Below, one piece after another: positions 1 to 21,722 of a stretch of DNA of 64,000 bases. A program made the position numbers and the translations under genes. Origin of the DNA: Bugulina stolonifera (Eukaryota > Bryozoa > Gymnolaemata > Cheilostomatida > Bugulidae). A model generated the notes under the pieces. That model saw nothing but the letters and a program-made list of their open reading frames with translations, ran no database searches and was not told the DNA's origin. The DNA lies in contig OW285187.1 in NCBI GenBank assembly GCA_935421135.1, positions 5,394,001-5,458,000 of the forward strand. Direction: 5' to 3'. Each line of letters opens with the position of its first letter. The stretch's first letter is position 1.

Positions 1-1308
1 ATTAAAACATATTAGACTTGGACTTGTGCTATAACGCCTGTAGCTATTACGTGAATTTGTATAAAAAATGTTTTCGCACATTTATTCCCAGGTTATTCCA
101 AAATTTTCCATTTAGTAACAGGATTTTAAAACGCAATCTCGGAGGTTTCGTGGTTTTGTGGTGAATAATCTTCACTTTAAGTACTTTGGTAAAACTACAG
201 ATTGGTTACATGACGGCACTTCTAAGTCAAGGAAATAGTACAATGATTATATTATACATTATATTATTACTGAATAGTATTTCTACTACATGCAAATGTC
301 AGCCACTATGTATGTAGACTCACCTTCCTTCACTCTATATAAGCCACTATGTAGCCTCCCCTCCCCTCACTCCATGTAAGCCTTCCTTCACTCAATTTCT
401 TTTTATTTTACTGGACTGCTGACGATTCAATATTAGGTTTGGACAACGACTTAAGTTATCACTGAAGATTAAAGAGTTAACAACAATTTCATAAAAATTT
501 TAGTCAATAACATTAGTTAGCGTATCTGGGTAGGCTATAGTGTACACATAAAGACAGCGTCAGTCACTAAACTTCGACATGCCAGTTAGTTGGCCTGGCT
601 ACAAAGACTAGGTTTAATTTCAGCCTGTCAAGTTGTCAAGAAATATCCAGTCAATAAGGAAAGCCTATTCTATTACAAATAAGGGGAATAGCTATTCATT
701 GTTCTGTTTCGGATTACCTAATCACTAAAAGGTGCTGCGATGCCCTGTTGTTGGTATCTCATGGCCCAGAATGAGGGCTAAACAGAGCAAACAGTCCCTC
801 ATGTGACTGTCTTCACTCTTCTGATTTTTACACAGTAACATAATTACATGTAGTAATAATTATATTAGTCTGCTATTGTTGCATGGTAGTTATCTACTCA
901 TGCCATTTTTCTAGAGAGAGTGGACAACTTCAAGAAAAACAACTACATTGCAAGAGCCATATTGTTTTTGTCATTGCATATGAGATATGACTACAATATT
1001 CAATTATGAGTATGATAACTTAATGCTTGCATTTTTTCATTAGTATCTTCATATTGTGACGAAGTGATCTCAGCCTCTTTCTTATGCATTTGAATTCCCC
1101 TACACCATGCAGAAGTCAAAATCCTACACTATTAAGCCTGTTAAAGGTTTCTCGGTATATTGAAAAGGCCCAAGGTTTGTACACAGATTACCTACGACTA
1201 GCAAGCAATGTAGAGCAGTTACCTAGCCTTAGCAGTCCATGAGCCTCAACGGCCTCAAGCTTGGTGTTATGCGCTAACTAGTTCTTGCACCAGCAGAACT
1301 CCAGAATG

Positions 1309-1410
1309 TAAGTATATAAGTATACATGTAAGTATATAAGTATACATGTAAGTATATAAGTATACATGTAAGTATATAAGTATACATGTAAGTATATAAG
1401 TATACAATGT
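1309..1410. repeat. 20-bp minisatellite
   Basis: About five tandem copies of a 20-bp unit containing AAGTATATAAGTATACATGT. The unit is close to self-complementary (GTATAC, ACATGT), as in the many other TACATGTA-type repeats of this genome. Confidence 0.9.
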
Positions 1411-3857
1411 AAGTATACTTAATGATCCGTACTGCTTGAGAGTATAAGAGTGACTGCATTGATAACAATATTTTGGTCTCTTTTATATTGGTAAAGAACA
1501 AAGAAGACGACCAGCTATTCCCAGCGGTCTTCCGGACGACGACTACTACTATCACATTAAAAAAATGGACGACCCACGCTAAGAGCCGTCCTCTACTATA
1601 TGCATGTAAGTCTGAATGCATAAGCCGTTACTGTAATTGCTTTACATTCAAAACAGCCTTATGATATAATATAAAGCGACGATATATGATATAATAAAGC
1701 GACGACCTTAAGGATCGGCGAGACATGAACGGACCGAGGGTTGTCCATTACAATATGTGGTGCATTAACTGTGCGCTATCCACAGTCAAACAATTACAAT
1801 ATTATAATTAGACTATTATTAACAAGTATGCATGTTTAAGGCCTTACCATTCAAAAGTGAAAAACTTAGAAATCAAGCTAACATTCTAATCATATAAAGC
1901 AGTAGGCCTATGTGTCGACGTCATCATATATGTATTTACTATTTTATTAAGATACAAGTGAGGGTGAAGATTGTAGAACTAGATAGAGGGTGGCTAGGTA
2001 AGGTGGAAGTACTGGTAATTCAAAAAGTTGTGGTGTGTTTTAAATTTTAATGAATATAAATGAATATTTATGGGTATTTTCCATTCTACAAACTATGCTG
2101 TTTGCTCTACCTTGTCTATACATTTGATTTTTGTGAATAATATATATGTGAGTATGAGTAACTATGATATACATTTATGGGGTCCATGTGCTATATACAT
2201 GTATAAGAATAGTTTTCACTACCCAGCAACTATCTACCCACCTGTCATGTAGCCGGCTTTGTATTATTTGCTCTGAGAGCAAGTGAGAAGGAAGTAAAAA
2301 TATTAGTACAGTCATTTCGATTAGCCAGTTATCTTGCATTGTGTTATGCTAGAATGCACAATCATGTCATTCTACACTACACTGTAAGCAAAGTGGTACC
2401 ACTTTGACTGTAAGTAGCCTCTTGTTTAGGAGTCTACAGTATGACACATGAATGGCCTGAAAATAGTTGCATTGGAAGAACCACTAGCGAGAACCTGTCT
2501 AGCAATTGCGAAGGGCCATCTGAAGAGTACTAGGAGGAACCACATATTGAACGTGGAATATAGTAGAAGTTTCCTCCATTAGAGTCTATCAAAGGTAAAG
2601 TGTGCCTCACCTCACCTACATGTACATGTATATAAAGTTCAAGTGTATCACCACCAGTGTGGCTGTTAGCATTGTGTTAGTTTATCACTATTTTCTCACA
2701 AGTTTTGATTACTTACATGTATCATTGGGCGGTCTCTCCTGTCTTCCTTCATCACACAATGATCCCTATAAACAGGTAATAATTTTCACCACCATGTTAC
2801 ACTAAAAATTGCAGGAATCGTATATTCATAACATGTTATTGTTATTATGCATGTATGGAAGCTTTGTCTTAGAACACTGTACACACTATGCTTTATCAGT
2901 ATAGAATTGAACCATTGTATTAATAATCAATAATAACTAATCACCCAACTAAACTGTCTTGCATTTGATTGATACAATAACTTGATAACAAGTAGTGTTT
3001 GAATCCAATGCAGACGTGTATTCAATCTACTCTACTTATCTGGAATCTTGTTGGAATAACTAGCCTAGAGCTTGTACTTATCTGCTTACATGTACATACC
3101 TACATGTACTTACCTACATACCTACTTACCCACGTACTTACCGTGAACAGGAAGGTCAGAGAGGTACCTGGTCTTGTGTATATTAGCACTTATTAATGAG
3201 CTGTAAGTTTGAGGAATCTACTGGAGTCTGCAATAAGTTACCTGATGGTAATGGGACGGTGATCTGGGCTTTAGGGTTACAATGTGAATTCACAATAGTG
3301 CAGTGTTTATGCACTCTACTGGAAGTACTTGCCCAATTTATCACTACTACTACTCAAGTTGTATCATATTTGTTGACTTAGTAAAAGTTTACATGTGTCT
3401 GTAATCTTTGGCATAGTTATAGTAGGGAGGGTCATAGCCAAGCTGTAAAGCATCCGTATTTACAGTTATGATCCATTTATATAGTGTACGTATATAATAG
3501 TAGTGCTGATATTATTGCCTATACAATATTATAGTGAATGTATATTAAACAAACTTTAAAGTGTAAAACACTCGCAGTTAGACTAGTAATCAATTGATTA
3601 CTGCTAGTTGGAAATTCCAAGAGAAAATTTATGTGATTTCCCAATAAAATCCTGGAAACTTACCACAGCAGAGCTAACTGATGCATAACCTGACTTCCAG
3701 CCTGGCTAGTAAATGTAATTGGATACTGAATTGTATCACACCAAGTCCATTAATTTGTATATTATGTATTACAACAATAACTCTACCACTCCTGTGGGGG
3801 TAAGTGCTGCATAACCTAACTGGAGGGGTTGTTATATACTTATATACCCTTACCTGC

Positions 3858-4606
3858 TTACATACATGTAGAGGTACATGTAGGTGCATGTAGACAGATG
3901 TAGGTACATGTAGGCGCATGTAGGTGCATATAGGTACATGTAGGTACATGTACATGTTGGCGCGTGTAGGTACATGTACATGTAGGTACACGTAGGTACA
4001 CGTAGGTACACATAGGTACACGTACATGTAGGTACATGTAGGCGCATGTAGGTACACGTAGGTACACATAGGTGCATGTTGGCACGTGTAGGTACATGTA
4101 AGTACACGTAGGTACACGTAGGCGCATGTAGGTACATGTAGGTACACGTAGGTGCATGTAGGCGTATGTAGGTACACGTATGTACACGTAGGTACACGTA
4201 GGTACACGTAGGTGCACGTAGGTGCATATAGGTACATGTAGGTACACGTAGGTACATGTAGGCGCATGTAGACGCATGTAGGTACACGTAGGTACACGTA
4301 GGTGCATGTAGGCGTATGTAGGTACACGTATGTACACGTAGGTACACGTAGGTACACGTAGGTGCACGTAGGTGCATATAGGTACATGTAGGTACACGTA
4401 GGTACATGTAGGCGCATGTAGACGCATGTAGGTACACGTAGGTACACGTAGGTGCATGTAGGCGCATGTAGGTACACGTAGGTACACGTAGGTGCATGTT
4501 GGCACGTGTAGGTACGCGTAGGTACGCGTAGGTACGCGTAGGTACGCGTAGGTACGCGTAGGTACGCGTAGGTACGCGTAGGTACACGTAGGTACATACA
4601 TGTATG
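3858..4606. repeat. 10-bp minisatellite (TACATGTAGG/TACACGTAGG)
   Basis: About 75 tandem copies of a ~10-bp unit alternating GGTACATGTA, GGTACACGTA, GGCGCATGTA and GGTACGCGTA. A higher-order block of about 180 bp is duplicated (about 4105-4280 and 4285-4460). Long open frames on the minus strand are repeat translations, not genes. Confidence 0.92.
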
Positions 4607-4734
4607 AACAGGACTACATGCTGTACTGTGGTCATGCTCTGGACTCTTACTCACACGCTCTAGTAATATAATATATTGTTGTAACTGTTTCACCATTCCT
4701 CATATACATTACAGGTGAAAGCACATGCTAGATC

Positions 4735-7700
4735 ATGCTATTGATGATTACAGCAATCCTCATCACCTTACACCTGTGCATGGTCACTACTGCTGACCTA
4801 CCTAAGCAACCAGAGAGACAGTAAGTTGGGCTTTACTCAAGGTTCCCGCTTTAACATAAAACAAACCCAGGCTTGTAAAAGTCAATCTATATATTATTAT
4901 CAAGTATTAACTACAATGTAACTTCAGGGTTTTATCTAAAACTAGTAATACATGTAATTGGAGTTAGACCTTCCGAACTTGAGATATTGCTGAAAACGTA
5001 GGGAAATTCTGAAAGAACAATCAGACCCTAGTTACTAAACACGACCAAAATATGAACATTTGTACTGCTGTAAAATTAGTCACATCATCATAGAAGCTTA
5101 CCCTATCACCACTATAATTAGTGAATGATTAACTGACTTTAAATAAATAATTATCTTGGCATCAAACATGATCTGACACTATTGTAGAATCTACGTGTGC
5201 TCAGGAGATGTGGCTAGTTATACCAATAAATACTGTGAGGAGAAAGGGGATGTAGTTGGGTGTTACTATGACAGCCATCGGTCCCAGTTCCACAGTTGCG
5301 GACAAAAATTCAATGGTTCTTCAGTATCATTTGAAACGACTCAAGCAGCCAAACTGCTGTGTCCTAGTAAGTTGTCTTTCGAACTATTCCATACAGTTTA
5401 TTTGCTACTCAAGTCTCAACTCAATTCTTGTCGTAAGTAATGTGAAGGATAAGTTGCCTTCTCCATTTACCCTTGGGGAACTTAGTTACCAAATAAAGAA
5501 CTAGTGCTATTATATCTGCTCCACGACCACTACTGAATCTAGCAGAGGCAGGCCTAGAATCATGTGCCGTCTTTTCACTTCTGTAAGTGTAGTAGACTCA
5601 GAAATGTCTGTAATAATTCAATAAGGGTAATTAACAATGGAATGACGAGCTATGTAGGTGAGCTCTTGATGTAGTGGCCATGATATTAATATAGTCATAG
5701 AGTTTTCTGCACGCTTGACACAACTCCATGGTTGTAGGAAGGCCTGAATGAATGTGGTTGAGAGTTGAGAGTGGTACAACATTGTAATAGACCACCAAAA
5801 CAGGGAGGCATAAATTTGTACTAAATCCGGAACAAGAGTCGTCATATATGTTATAATGTAGCGAGTACTTTGCGAATGTTCACTAAATGAGAGTTGTCTT
5901 CTCTTCATTTTGCAAGTTGTCCGCTCTTACCCCGAACCACAATATATAGACGTCTCCCAGCACGGATATAGTAACTGGTAACTCCTGAAACAGGGACACC
6001 TTTTTTGTTATAAAGGTTGTTATAAATTCCAAGTATTGCACATTGGGGTTTTCAAAGAATTAATGCATATTAAATATATTATACTGGATACAATTTACTG
6101 TATAATCCTGGACAAATCCCAAATCCAACATATTACTTCTTGGAAGTTCCCAAGTGAATTGTTACTCTGAAATTTCCAGCAAACACATGTAGGGGTGCCT
6201 GCTGGGTATGGGTACAGCTAACAGCTAATTATGTCACTTGTTCATATGCATGTATAATAACTTCTACCGATGTGCCAAATCCCACGGACAACTCAAATCA
6301 CTGTCTAAACTAAAATCCATTGTAGACCTGCACCTAAATTTAGCCCTAGACCTCCGGTACAAGGCACTAGAAAATGTGAAGCGGGTTAGTAGAGTCCGTC
6401 TACTCGAATACTTTGACCCATATCCAACTGTCTGTATATTGTCTTTCATTTTAGTCACAAACAGCACCACTCTGCTCCCGTCAACCTTTCTAGAGGTTTA
6501 TTGTGTCAATGTATCTACAACAACAACTACAACTACTGAACCACCGACAACTATGGAGCCCACGATAACCATGGAACCAGCAAGCAAGAATATATCTGAT
6601 GACTCAGCCAACAAGAATATTATCACTAAGAAACCTGTGTCTGTGAAAGAAAAGCAGACTGGCCATGGCTATGGCATATATGCCTGTTAGTATCATGTTT
6701 TCTACATGTTGTGTTATACATGTATTTGTATGCGTTATCATTGTATCAATTGACTAGGAATGGCTAGCAGCTGCATCTCACACTGTACTATTATGATAGT
6801 AGGCAACCCCAAATTAGAATTGTAGCAACATATAACATGACTGTGTAATTGGAAAGGGAAAAGTCTCCATCTTGCACACATAATGTACAATGTACATACT
6901 ACTTATCCTGGGCATTAATAGTAATTTGGAGTTGTGCTCTCTGTGTAAGGAAAGGACCACTTCATATTATAAGCCAGTAATAAATTGTTAGAGCACAAAT
7001 TGGCTAATTAAATTAACCTACTCTTGCTACCTGACTAGTTACTAGTTTTCAGCAAGTTTTTATGTTACCTGCATAGATGTGAATCTGAGAAGACACATCT
7101 CATCAGAGTCCATTATGATCTACATGTACGTTATAAATTATGTGTTATGTGTATGTTTACCTTTTCCCTTTCAGTCATAGGAGTGGTGGTGGTAGTTTGT
7201 GTCATCAGTATAGTGTGTCTAGTTAGACATTTCTACAAGAAACATAAAGGTGAGTCTTGCTAGCAGTCAGTTGTAAATAGTTACAACTGAATTTCCTTAC
7301 TGAAAGTGAACACCTTGTAAATGTACACACATGCCTAAAAATCTGTGATTTTGTACGCATCAAATCAAACTCGCCAATGTTTTTTATACACCTAGAGATT
7401 TTTTGCCAAATGCATAAAAATTATTGTCTAATTTTTTAAGATGAGAAAATTGTATGAAAAGCATGAAATCTATACAAAGTATTTCAATTAATGCAGGAGA
7501 AGGTTAATATTTTTTGGTTTCGCTGGTTTTTTTAAGAAAGCAGTTACCTTGGAGATATGATATAGATTTTGCCAAAAAGGCATAACATAGCATACTAATA
7601 CATGTAGTAGCCTACAAGTTACTTGGCTGACAAAAGAGTGTGATTAAATTAGAAATTTTATAGAGAACTGAGTTTAGGGGGAATGGTAGAAAAACCAGAG

Positions 7701-9089
7701 AACTTAATATTTGAATTTCCTGTGTAATAACCATTAACAAGTGCAGCGATTAGTCAATTGATTGTAAATAACATGAATATTAAATATATGATTCTATAAC
7801 AGCTGGTCAAAGATCAAACCAGGGAATAGGTCAAAGATCAAACCGGGGAATAGGTCAAAGTGAAACTGACCCCTTACACGACAACGCTGATTCCTCCAGT
7901 ACTAATGGTGAGTATTTAATACAGTCAAGCAGCACACAACACCTTCCTATTGGTACTTACACTTAGTATTGCTTCTCATCGTTATTCAAGCTTTTATAAT
8001 CATCTTGTTACTTTGTGTATGATTTGATTTTTGTTCCTATTTCAATTTCTAATTATCAATATGCCATCATTACCAAGTACAGTCACTGCACTGATAAGGT
8101 GTCAAGTGCTAAAACACTACACTGTATTATGCAGATTGGGTACATACACGTATATATGAATGTGTTGTAAATTGTAGTGTCATAATTTTTTAGCCCATGC
8201 TCAAGCTGAAGATGGTGGTAGCGCTAAAGGTAAATATTATATTATTATGTTTCCTATCTCTAACTGGGAGATTAAGCTGTTGAGAGGAGTCTCTGGTGGT
8301 ATTTTGTATCTTGGGCACAAAATCTTAAATATCTTTCTGCTTACAATGGGAGATTTCATTCTGAAGAATATTCCCGAGAGAAGCACTGCGTTCAATTATT
8401 AGCTACGTGCAAACTAGTAATAAAAATAAAAAGAATCGTAACTCCAACATTGGGATTATTATTGTCCAATTTTTTATCCCATATTATCTGCTTGTCGAAG
8501 GAGGATTTAATGGGATAAAATGTTATGTTGTAGAAGAAGACACACGGGTCTAACCTTACAAACTTCCAAAGATTACCTGCAGCGTTGTAGACATACCTTA
8601 CAACTCTGAGGAACAGCACACCCTAGCATTATATGTATGTCCAATGACAATATTATATATACACACACAGTCAAGTATCTCAGCCTGCAGAGCATTCCCC
8701 CTGGTAATCTTGTCTGTAGCTGTACATCAAGCTAGCATAAAATGCATGCACATTGTTACGATATACAATTAATATCATGCACACAGTCACATATATTGTA
8801 TGTATACATTGTACATGTATATATGTACAGTACATAGTCATGACATTGACCTACATGCAGACCAACTAGCTGGCTGTTAGTATCAACTGTGATGGAACCA
8901 TGACGTTTACATATCTGTATTGCACATTTATCTTTTTACTGTATTAATAATAAAGCAGAAATTACTTAGGTAATAATACATTAAGTATGCAGAACTACAT
9001 CTATAATCCGAGTTGTACATTTTCTTTCTCTAGTTTATTATTTTATCATTCCTGTTACAAAACCATTTAGGACCAAAGTTGTGAGATAA
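4735..9089 (+). CDS. Small type I membrane glycoprotein, spliced, function unknown
   Basis: Predicted exons are 4735-4820, 5188-5366, 6455-6685, 7175-7249, 7803-7907, 8194-8229 and 9034-9089. All have GT-AG borders and one continuous frame, giving 255 aa. Visible in the protein are an N-terminal signal peptide (about 20 hydrophobic residues), a short Cys-rich extracellular domain with at least seven Cys (exons 2-3), a Thr-rich mucin-like stalk (exon 3, TTTTTTT followed by EPPTTMEP), one transmembrane helix (exon 4, run of Val/Ile/Cys followed by RHFYKKHK as stop-transfer) and a short polar tail with a repeated GQRSN motif. I do not recognise the ectodomain family. The plan resembles a cell-surface receptor or adhesion protein. 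The last two exons are the least certain; an AATAAA overlaps the end of the final exon. Confidence 0.6.
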
Positions 9090-11180
9090 TAAATAATATT
9101 TAATGAATAATGAATGATAAGAAAAAGTGTCACACTGTATATCCAGTATATCCTACAGATCTACACTATTTGTTTCTAACTAACAGTAAGTTGTCAGTTA
9201 CACTGTGAAGATATTACTCAACATTCAAAAAATAAAAAAACTAAAAACATAAAATATGATACAAATTAGTGGAGCATGACAAATCCCAAACCCCCTTTGA
9301 TGCTCTCAAGTTTAACGGTGCAATTCATCTGGTTTTTGGAAGTGTTTCATCTCTGCATTGCATTACACAAATAGACTGTTTACACAAGCCGTTGTCAAGT
9401 AGAGTCTCTGATTGGCCAGTAGAACGCCAATAGTAATAGTGGATCTGGGCACAAGGTAGCACACCACTTAGGGATCAATAGTTTTTGGCTAGAGTGTCCC
9501 ATCTTTCCTTCTACTATCTTTGGCCACCCTTGACAGGTGGTACATTATGGTCATTTTTTGAGGCACATTATTATGCCCACAATATAAAGAAATGGTTAGT
9601 TGTATGGCATGTACATTACATAACTTTGTAGATGAGAAGCTATGGGGTGTGGTCATACTATTCATATAATATTGCTATTAAATGTAAATATTTTTGCTCC
9701 ACCAGCTTAGAAAAACTCGTGGTTGGGGTGTACCCCCCCCCCTTCCCCCTCCTGGTGTGCTGTTGTCTTGCACTCATGCATAACCTCGTGTAAGTTTGAG
9801 TTTGCTATGCATTTGTGGAAAAGTAGGATTTGTATTATTAGTTTTTTCTCATAATTGGCTGAGTTTAGCAGCGTCCTCTATCTCTATGCATTTTTGGTAC
9901 TACGCTCCTGCTTATTCTACTTCACTTTTTATCAAAACTTCCTGTCTTTAGAGAATATTATGGAAACCTAAATTACAACTTCCATCATCTGTAATCATAT
10001 TAGTAATATTTCCTAAGAACCTGCTATTATATGTCATTTCCTGTGGATGATCCAGAGATACATGACACATACACTTAATGCAGCCCACAGAATGTCAGCA
10101 ATCCCCTTATATTAGAAATTAGCCACCACTAATGCCTGTCTAACAGCTTTTATTTTCCTGTTTGTGAAACAACCCTCCGTACAAATCCTTTAATCCCGAG
10201 TTAATGTTTGTCTGAAGAACCTCAAGGGTCGAAAGCAGGGGTTCCCAACTTGGGGTACATGTACTCCTTAGGGTACTTTTCAGAAATCTAGGGGATACAT
10301 GTACATGTTATCAACTTTTTAATTACAGACCATCAAGCTATTGATACTCAGTCTTCAATGCATAAACATGTTGGAGTTGACCTAAGCCAGTGAGAAAGTC
10401 ATAAAAACCTACAATCTATGAAAGTTATAATACTTACTTATCATTAAATAATTTAATAAATAAACTTTTTATATAACACTGCATTTACATTTACCTGTAT
10501 TTAGCTGTTTACATGACACATGCACACACACACTGAATATGAATCAAATTAAGCCAACGTTATCGAATATCCTTGATTCAACTCAGTTTTACTAACGAGT
10601 ACATTGTTTGCCACATGACTGGTCTAAAGCATTCAGTGTGCCTTCATACCAGTGTTAAAATCTCTTATCTATTCTGTGTTTCAGCAGTAAAGGTGTAAAG
10701 GTACTCCTCTAGCACGAACATACTGTGTGGTGCATGGTATCACATCAATACACTTATAATGTTAGAAACCATATTACGTTTTACAAATTTATATTTATCT
10801 ATCTGAAGTGGTGTACTGCTGCGTATGACAACATATAATGTGTACATGACATAATTAGTGTGATTTATGTAGCATCCCTTCATCATAATATCAGTAAAAT
10901 CAAGTAAACACTCTCCATAAGTCAACAGAGCTTACCTAATGGGCATCCTCTACGTACCGATCCCTTGGATTTAACTCATTAGTGAAATTGTGAAATACAC
11001 TTGTAATGTCCACAAGTTGAAAATCGTTCCAAGTTTTTGTTGGATGACGCAGATGCAGTGGTAAATAACCCACTTTAGATCTCTCTCCTCCTGCTTACCT
11101 ACCTAATGACCCTAATCTTTATAGATTATACCCACTTGATCTACATACAGGTACGTGTGACATCATATTATCATCGTGTC
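9090..11180. other. Intergenic region, mostly unassigned
   Basis: No gene seen. It contains A-rich stretches near 9225, a C-run near 9730 and, at about 10236, CAGGGGTTCCCAACT followed by GGGGTACATGTACTCC. That resembles the terminal sequence of hAT-type short elements, but I could not find the matching far end. Confidence 0.5.
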
Positions 11181-11181
11181 C

Positions 11182-11189
11182 TATATAAG
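11182..11189 (+). promoter_or_regulatory. TATA box of cellulase A
   Basis: TATATAAG lies about 45 bp upstream of the ATG at 11230, the spacing expected for a short 5' leader. Confidence 0.6.
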
Positions 11190-11229
11190 TAGACGTTACA
11201 ACTGAGATCTTCACTCTGTTACATTCATC

Positions 11230-19325
<8,096 letters not shown>

Positions 19326-20699
19326 TAAAGAAGAACTATAAGACATCTCACGCTGCCATGATGTGACCCCATCACTCCAGAGTCGCTCTCTCATGCAAAG
19401 CTCTAGAAACATCATAAATTATTAATAAGGTTTACAGATGAATAACTATTATGGCGCTGGATTCATAGCTGCATGATGACTTACCCTACTTATATGTAAA
19501 ACTTATTCTGCCTATTGGTAGAGTCCCACATGCACATGTATGTGTGCATAGTTTGTTCAATGTTTTATTAATATGAGTAATTTCATTTTTTATCAGCCTT
19601 ACAAGTCCATTTTGAAGCTTGTTTAAACTTATTTAGAAAAATACAATTTCAGACAATTATACATGATTATACATCTGTTGTAATATTCAAAGAGTGTCAT
19701 TTTATATAAACAAATTTATAGATGGATGTGTATTCAAGAAACCAATAATGTCGTTAGCCTAAGTTCGAAGCGCTCTCATTCTCATCCCACGTTCTGCAGT
19801 CATTGAAACATTGACTAATACATACCGGCGTTCTTTAGTACCTATACATTTCTTTGCTAAATACTCTATAGTATTAGCAAAAGCAGCCACATGCAGTTGT
19901 TAGAGCACAGATCTTCTGACTATGCAATCCAGAATCATGAGTCTCAACAGGTCAAGGCCACCACCTGTTGTGTTAGAAAAGGTTTTTTACCTCAACTTTT
20001 GTTCCTTAGCACCAATTTTGCAAGCATACTCGTAAATAAGAGGTAAAATAGATAGTAAAATAAAAACTGTACTCTAAGATATATTACCTTAGGACAATGT
20101 AAACGATGGTGCCTCGCCCTAGGTCATGAATTGTAGAATACTATACGAATGTTGTGAAATAGGAGCAGTGAAATTGAGTCTGCACATTTGAGATAGGGTT
20201 AGTTCTTTGCCATAACTGAAGTTGGGGAGAGGTATTTCTTTATTTTCAGATAAAGCATTCATAAATAATAAATCAAACATTATTCTACTTCTGCACCTAA
20301 GTGGACAGTAGTCCACCGACATTGCCTAAACAGCTTTTTATTCAAAAGTTATTTGTCACTTCTATGGCAATGCTGGTGCAGCAGTACTAAATAGACAGTA
20401 TCTTGTTAGTTTTACAGTGTAAGTAGATCACTGGGAAGCTGTAGGTGAGACATGTGGGGAGGGGATTGTACAGACACATTTACTCCAAATAAAAGATGTA
20501 ATTATTATTCCCCAACTAGACATGTAGCATATCCATCATTGAATGAGAATAATATATAGTTATGTGGGAAACCTGAGGTAAGGTGACACCCAGTTCATAA
20601 AAGACGCATTGAACAATAGCAAAAAATACTCTTAGCTTGTTTTCATATTATCAGGTGAATTTATGTCATCATTATTTGTGTGCGCATTTACCTACATTG
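19326..20699. other. Intergenic region between cellulase A and Polinton element 1
   Basis: AT-rich and without a supported gene. The last six bases before the element (AACATC, ending at 20705) form the left target-site duplication. Confidence 0.6.
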
Positions 20700-20705
20700 A
20701 ACATC

Positions 20706-21425
20706 AGTAGTATAGTCAGTGCACTTCTAGACAGACACGCACTCATTGACCCCTGTTTTCAACCAATCACAAGCCGGTATTTCCGATTTCAACCAATCAC
20801 AGAAGAGCACAAAAATTTTGCACACGACCTTGCCAAGGTCACCCCAAAATCCCCCCTTCTGATTGGTCGAAAAAACATTTGCACACTTGACCCCGAACCC
20901 GGCCACGACCCCTTCCCTTCCTCCTTCCCACCCTCCTCCCCTCCCCCTCCCCCACCTCCCACTCCTCCCTCCTCCCCGCCACCGCCCTCGTCCCGTCCGC
21001 GCCACCGCCGTCGCCGCCGCCGCCACCGCCGCCCTCACCACCGCCGCCGCCGCCACCACCACCGCCCTCACCACCGTCGCCGCCACCGCCGCCACCGCCA
21101 CCACCGCCACCACCACCACCGCCGCCACCACCACCACCGCCACCGCCGCCGCCGCCGCCACCACCACCACCACCGCCGCCGCCGCCGCCGCCGCCATCAC
21201 CGTCATCACCGCCACCCCTCCTCCACCGCCGCCCACCCTCCCCACCCCGCAACCCCCACTCACCCGAACGACCAATCGTTTGAGGCGGTCAAGCCGCGTC
21301 CGCCCACGTTGCGTGCGGCGCCGACCGTACACGTGGAGGCGACGCCGGTGCCCCGTATCCACCGGGCCAAGCGACTAGGCAGCGGCCCGCCGCCCATTCC
21401 GAGTTCCACTGGGGTGGGACTATAA
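20706..21425 (+). repeat. Left TIR of element 1 (720 bp)
   Basis: Inverted copy of 30807-31529, differing by one 3-bp triplet plus scattered bases. The outer part has inverted and direct CCAAT boxes (about 20765, 20795, 20860, 21270). The middle is a long (CCN)n pyrimidine-rich tract, and the inner part is GC-rich. The long open frames across it (poly-Gly, His/Arg, Pro/Thr/Ala) arise from the triplet tract and are not convincing genes. Confidence 0.95.
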
Positions 21426-21450
21426 TGTAATATATTAAATTGTTTAGCCT

Positions 21451-21690
21451 CCCTATAAAAATATATAGTAGTAGGGTGTGAGTTATTTTTTAGCTTGATA
21501 GCATTTTATACAATAAACACTTCACAATTGCTGCCAATTACTCCATTTAACACTAACCTTATGTTCTACTTGTTGACATCTCTGATCAGGCACTGACTAG
21601 TAGGTAGCTGTCTCTGTTTACTCTCACTCTGTTGACTAGAGGCTGATTGTTCATACTGCTAGAGTGAGAAACTTATACCTTAAATAGTAG
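21451..21690 (-). promoter_or_regulatory. Vestigial polymerase promoter, leader exon and intron in element 1
   Basis: Closely matches the polymerase leader of element 2 (40613-40860). A minus-strand TATA-like CTATTTAAGG (21678-21687) is followed by a leader containing ATGTCAACAAGT, a donor AAG/GTTAGT at 21558/21557 and an acceptor TTTTTATAG at about 21453. Here the acceptor runs into about 26 bp and then the TIR, so nothing is left to express. The leader frame also meets a stop before the donor. Confidence 0.75.
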
Positions 21691-21722
21691 TATTCAGTGG
21701 GCGGAGTCTAACCATTTCCCCA

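Larger units (their letters stand above)
1..4734. other. Intergenic region without a supported gene
   Basis: AT-rich sequence with no ORF carrying recognisable domains or a convincing splice chain. It holds two tandem arrays, annotated separately. Short open frames here are rich in Tyr, Thr and Leu and look like by-products of simple repeats. Confidence 0.6.

Noticed and set aside
3674..4696. Long minus-strand open frames (up to 340 aa) rich in Tyr, Thr, Pro
   Set aside because: They are translations of the 10-bp TACATGTAGG array and are open in all three frames. There is no domain and no flanking gene structure.
10236..10310. hAT element
   Set aside because: One plausible terminus (CAGGGGTTCCCAACT) is present, but no matching end, duplication or transposase is visible.
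20863..21252. CRISPR-like array from regularly repeated units
   Set aside because: The window is eukaryotic, and none of the arrays has unique spacers between constant repeats. They are minisatellites or triplet tracts.
20727..21425. Poly-Gly, Ala/Val and Pro/His/Arg frames in the element 1 TIRs (also 30807-31577 and 58120-58851)
   Set aside because: They come from the CCN triplet tract, open in several frames at once, with no start context or conserved domain. Their conservation is explained by the TIRs being copies.
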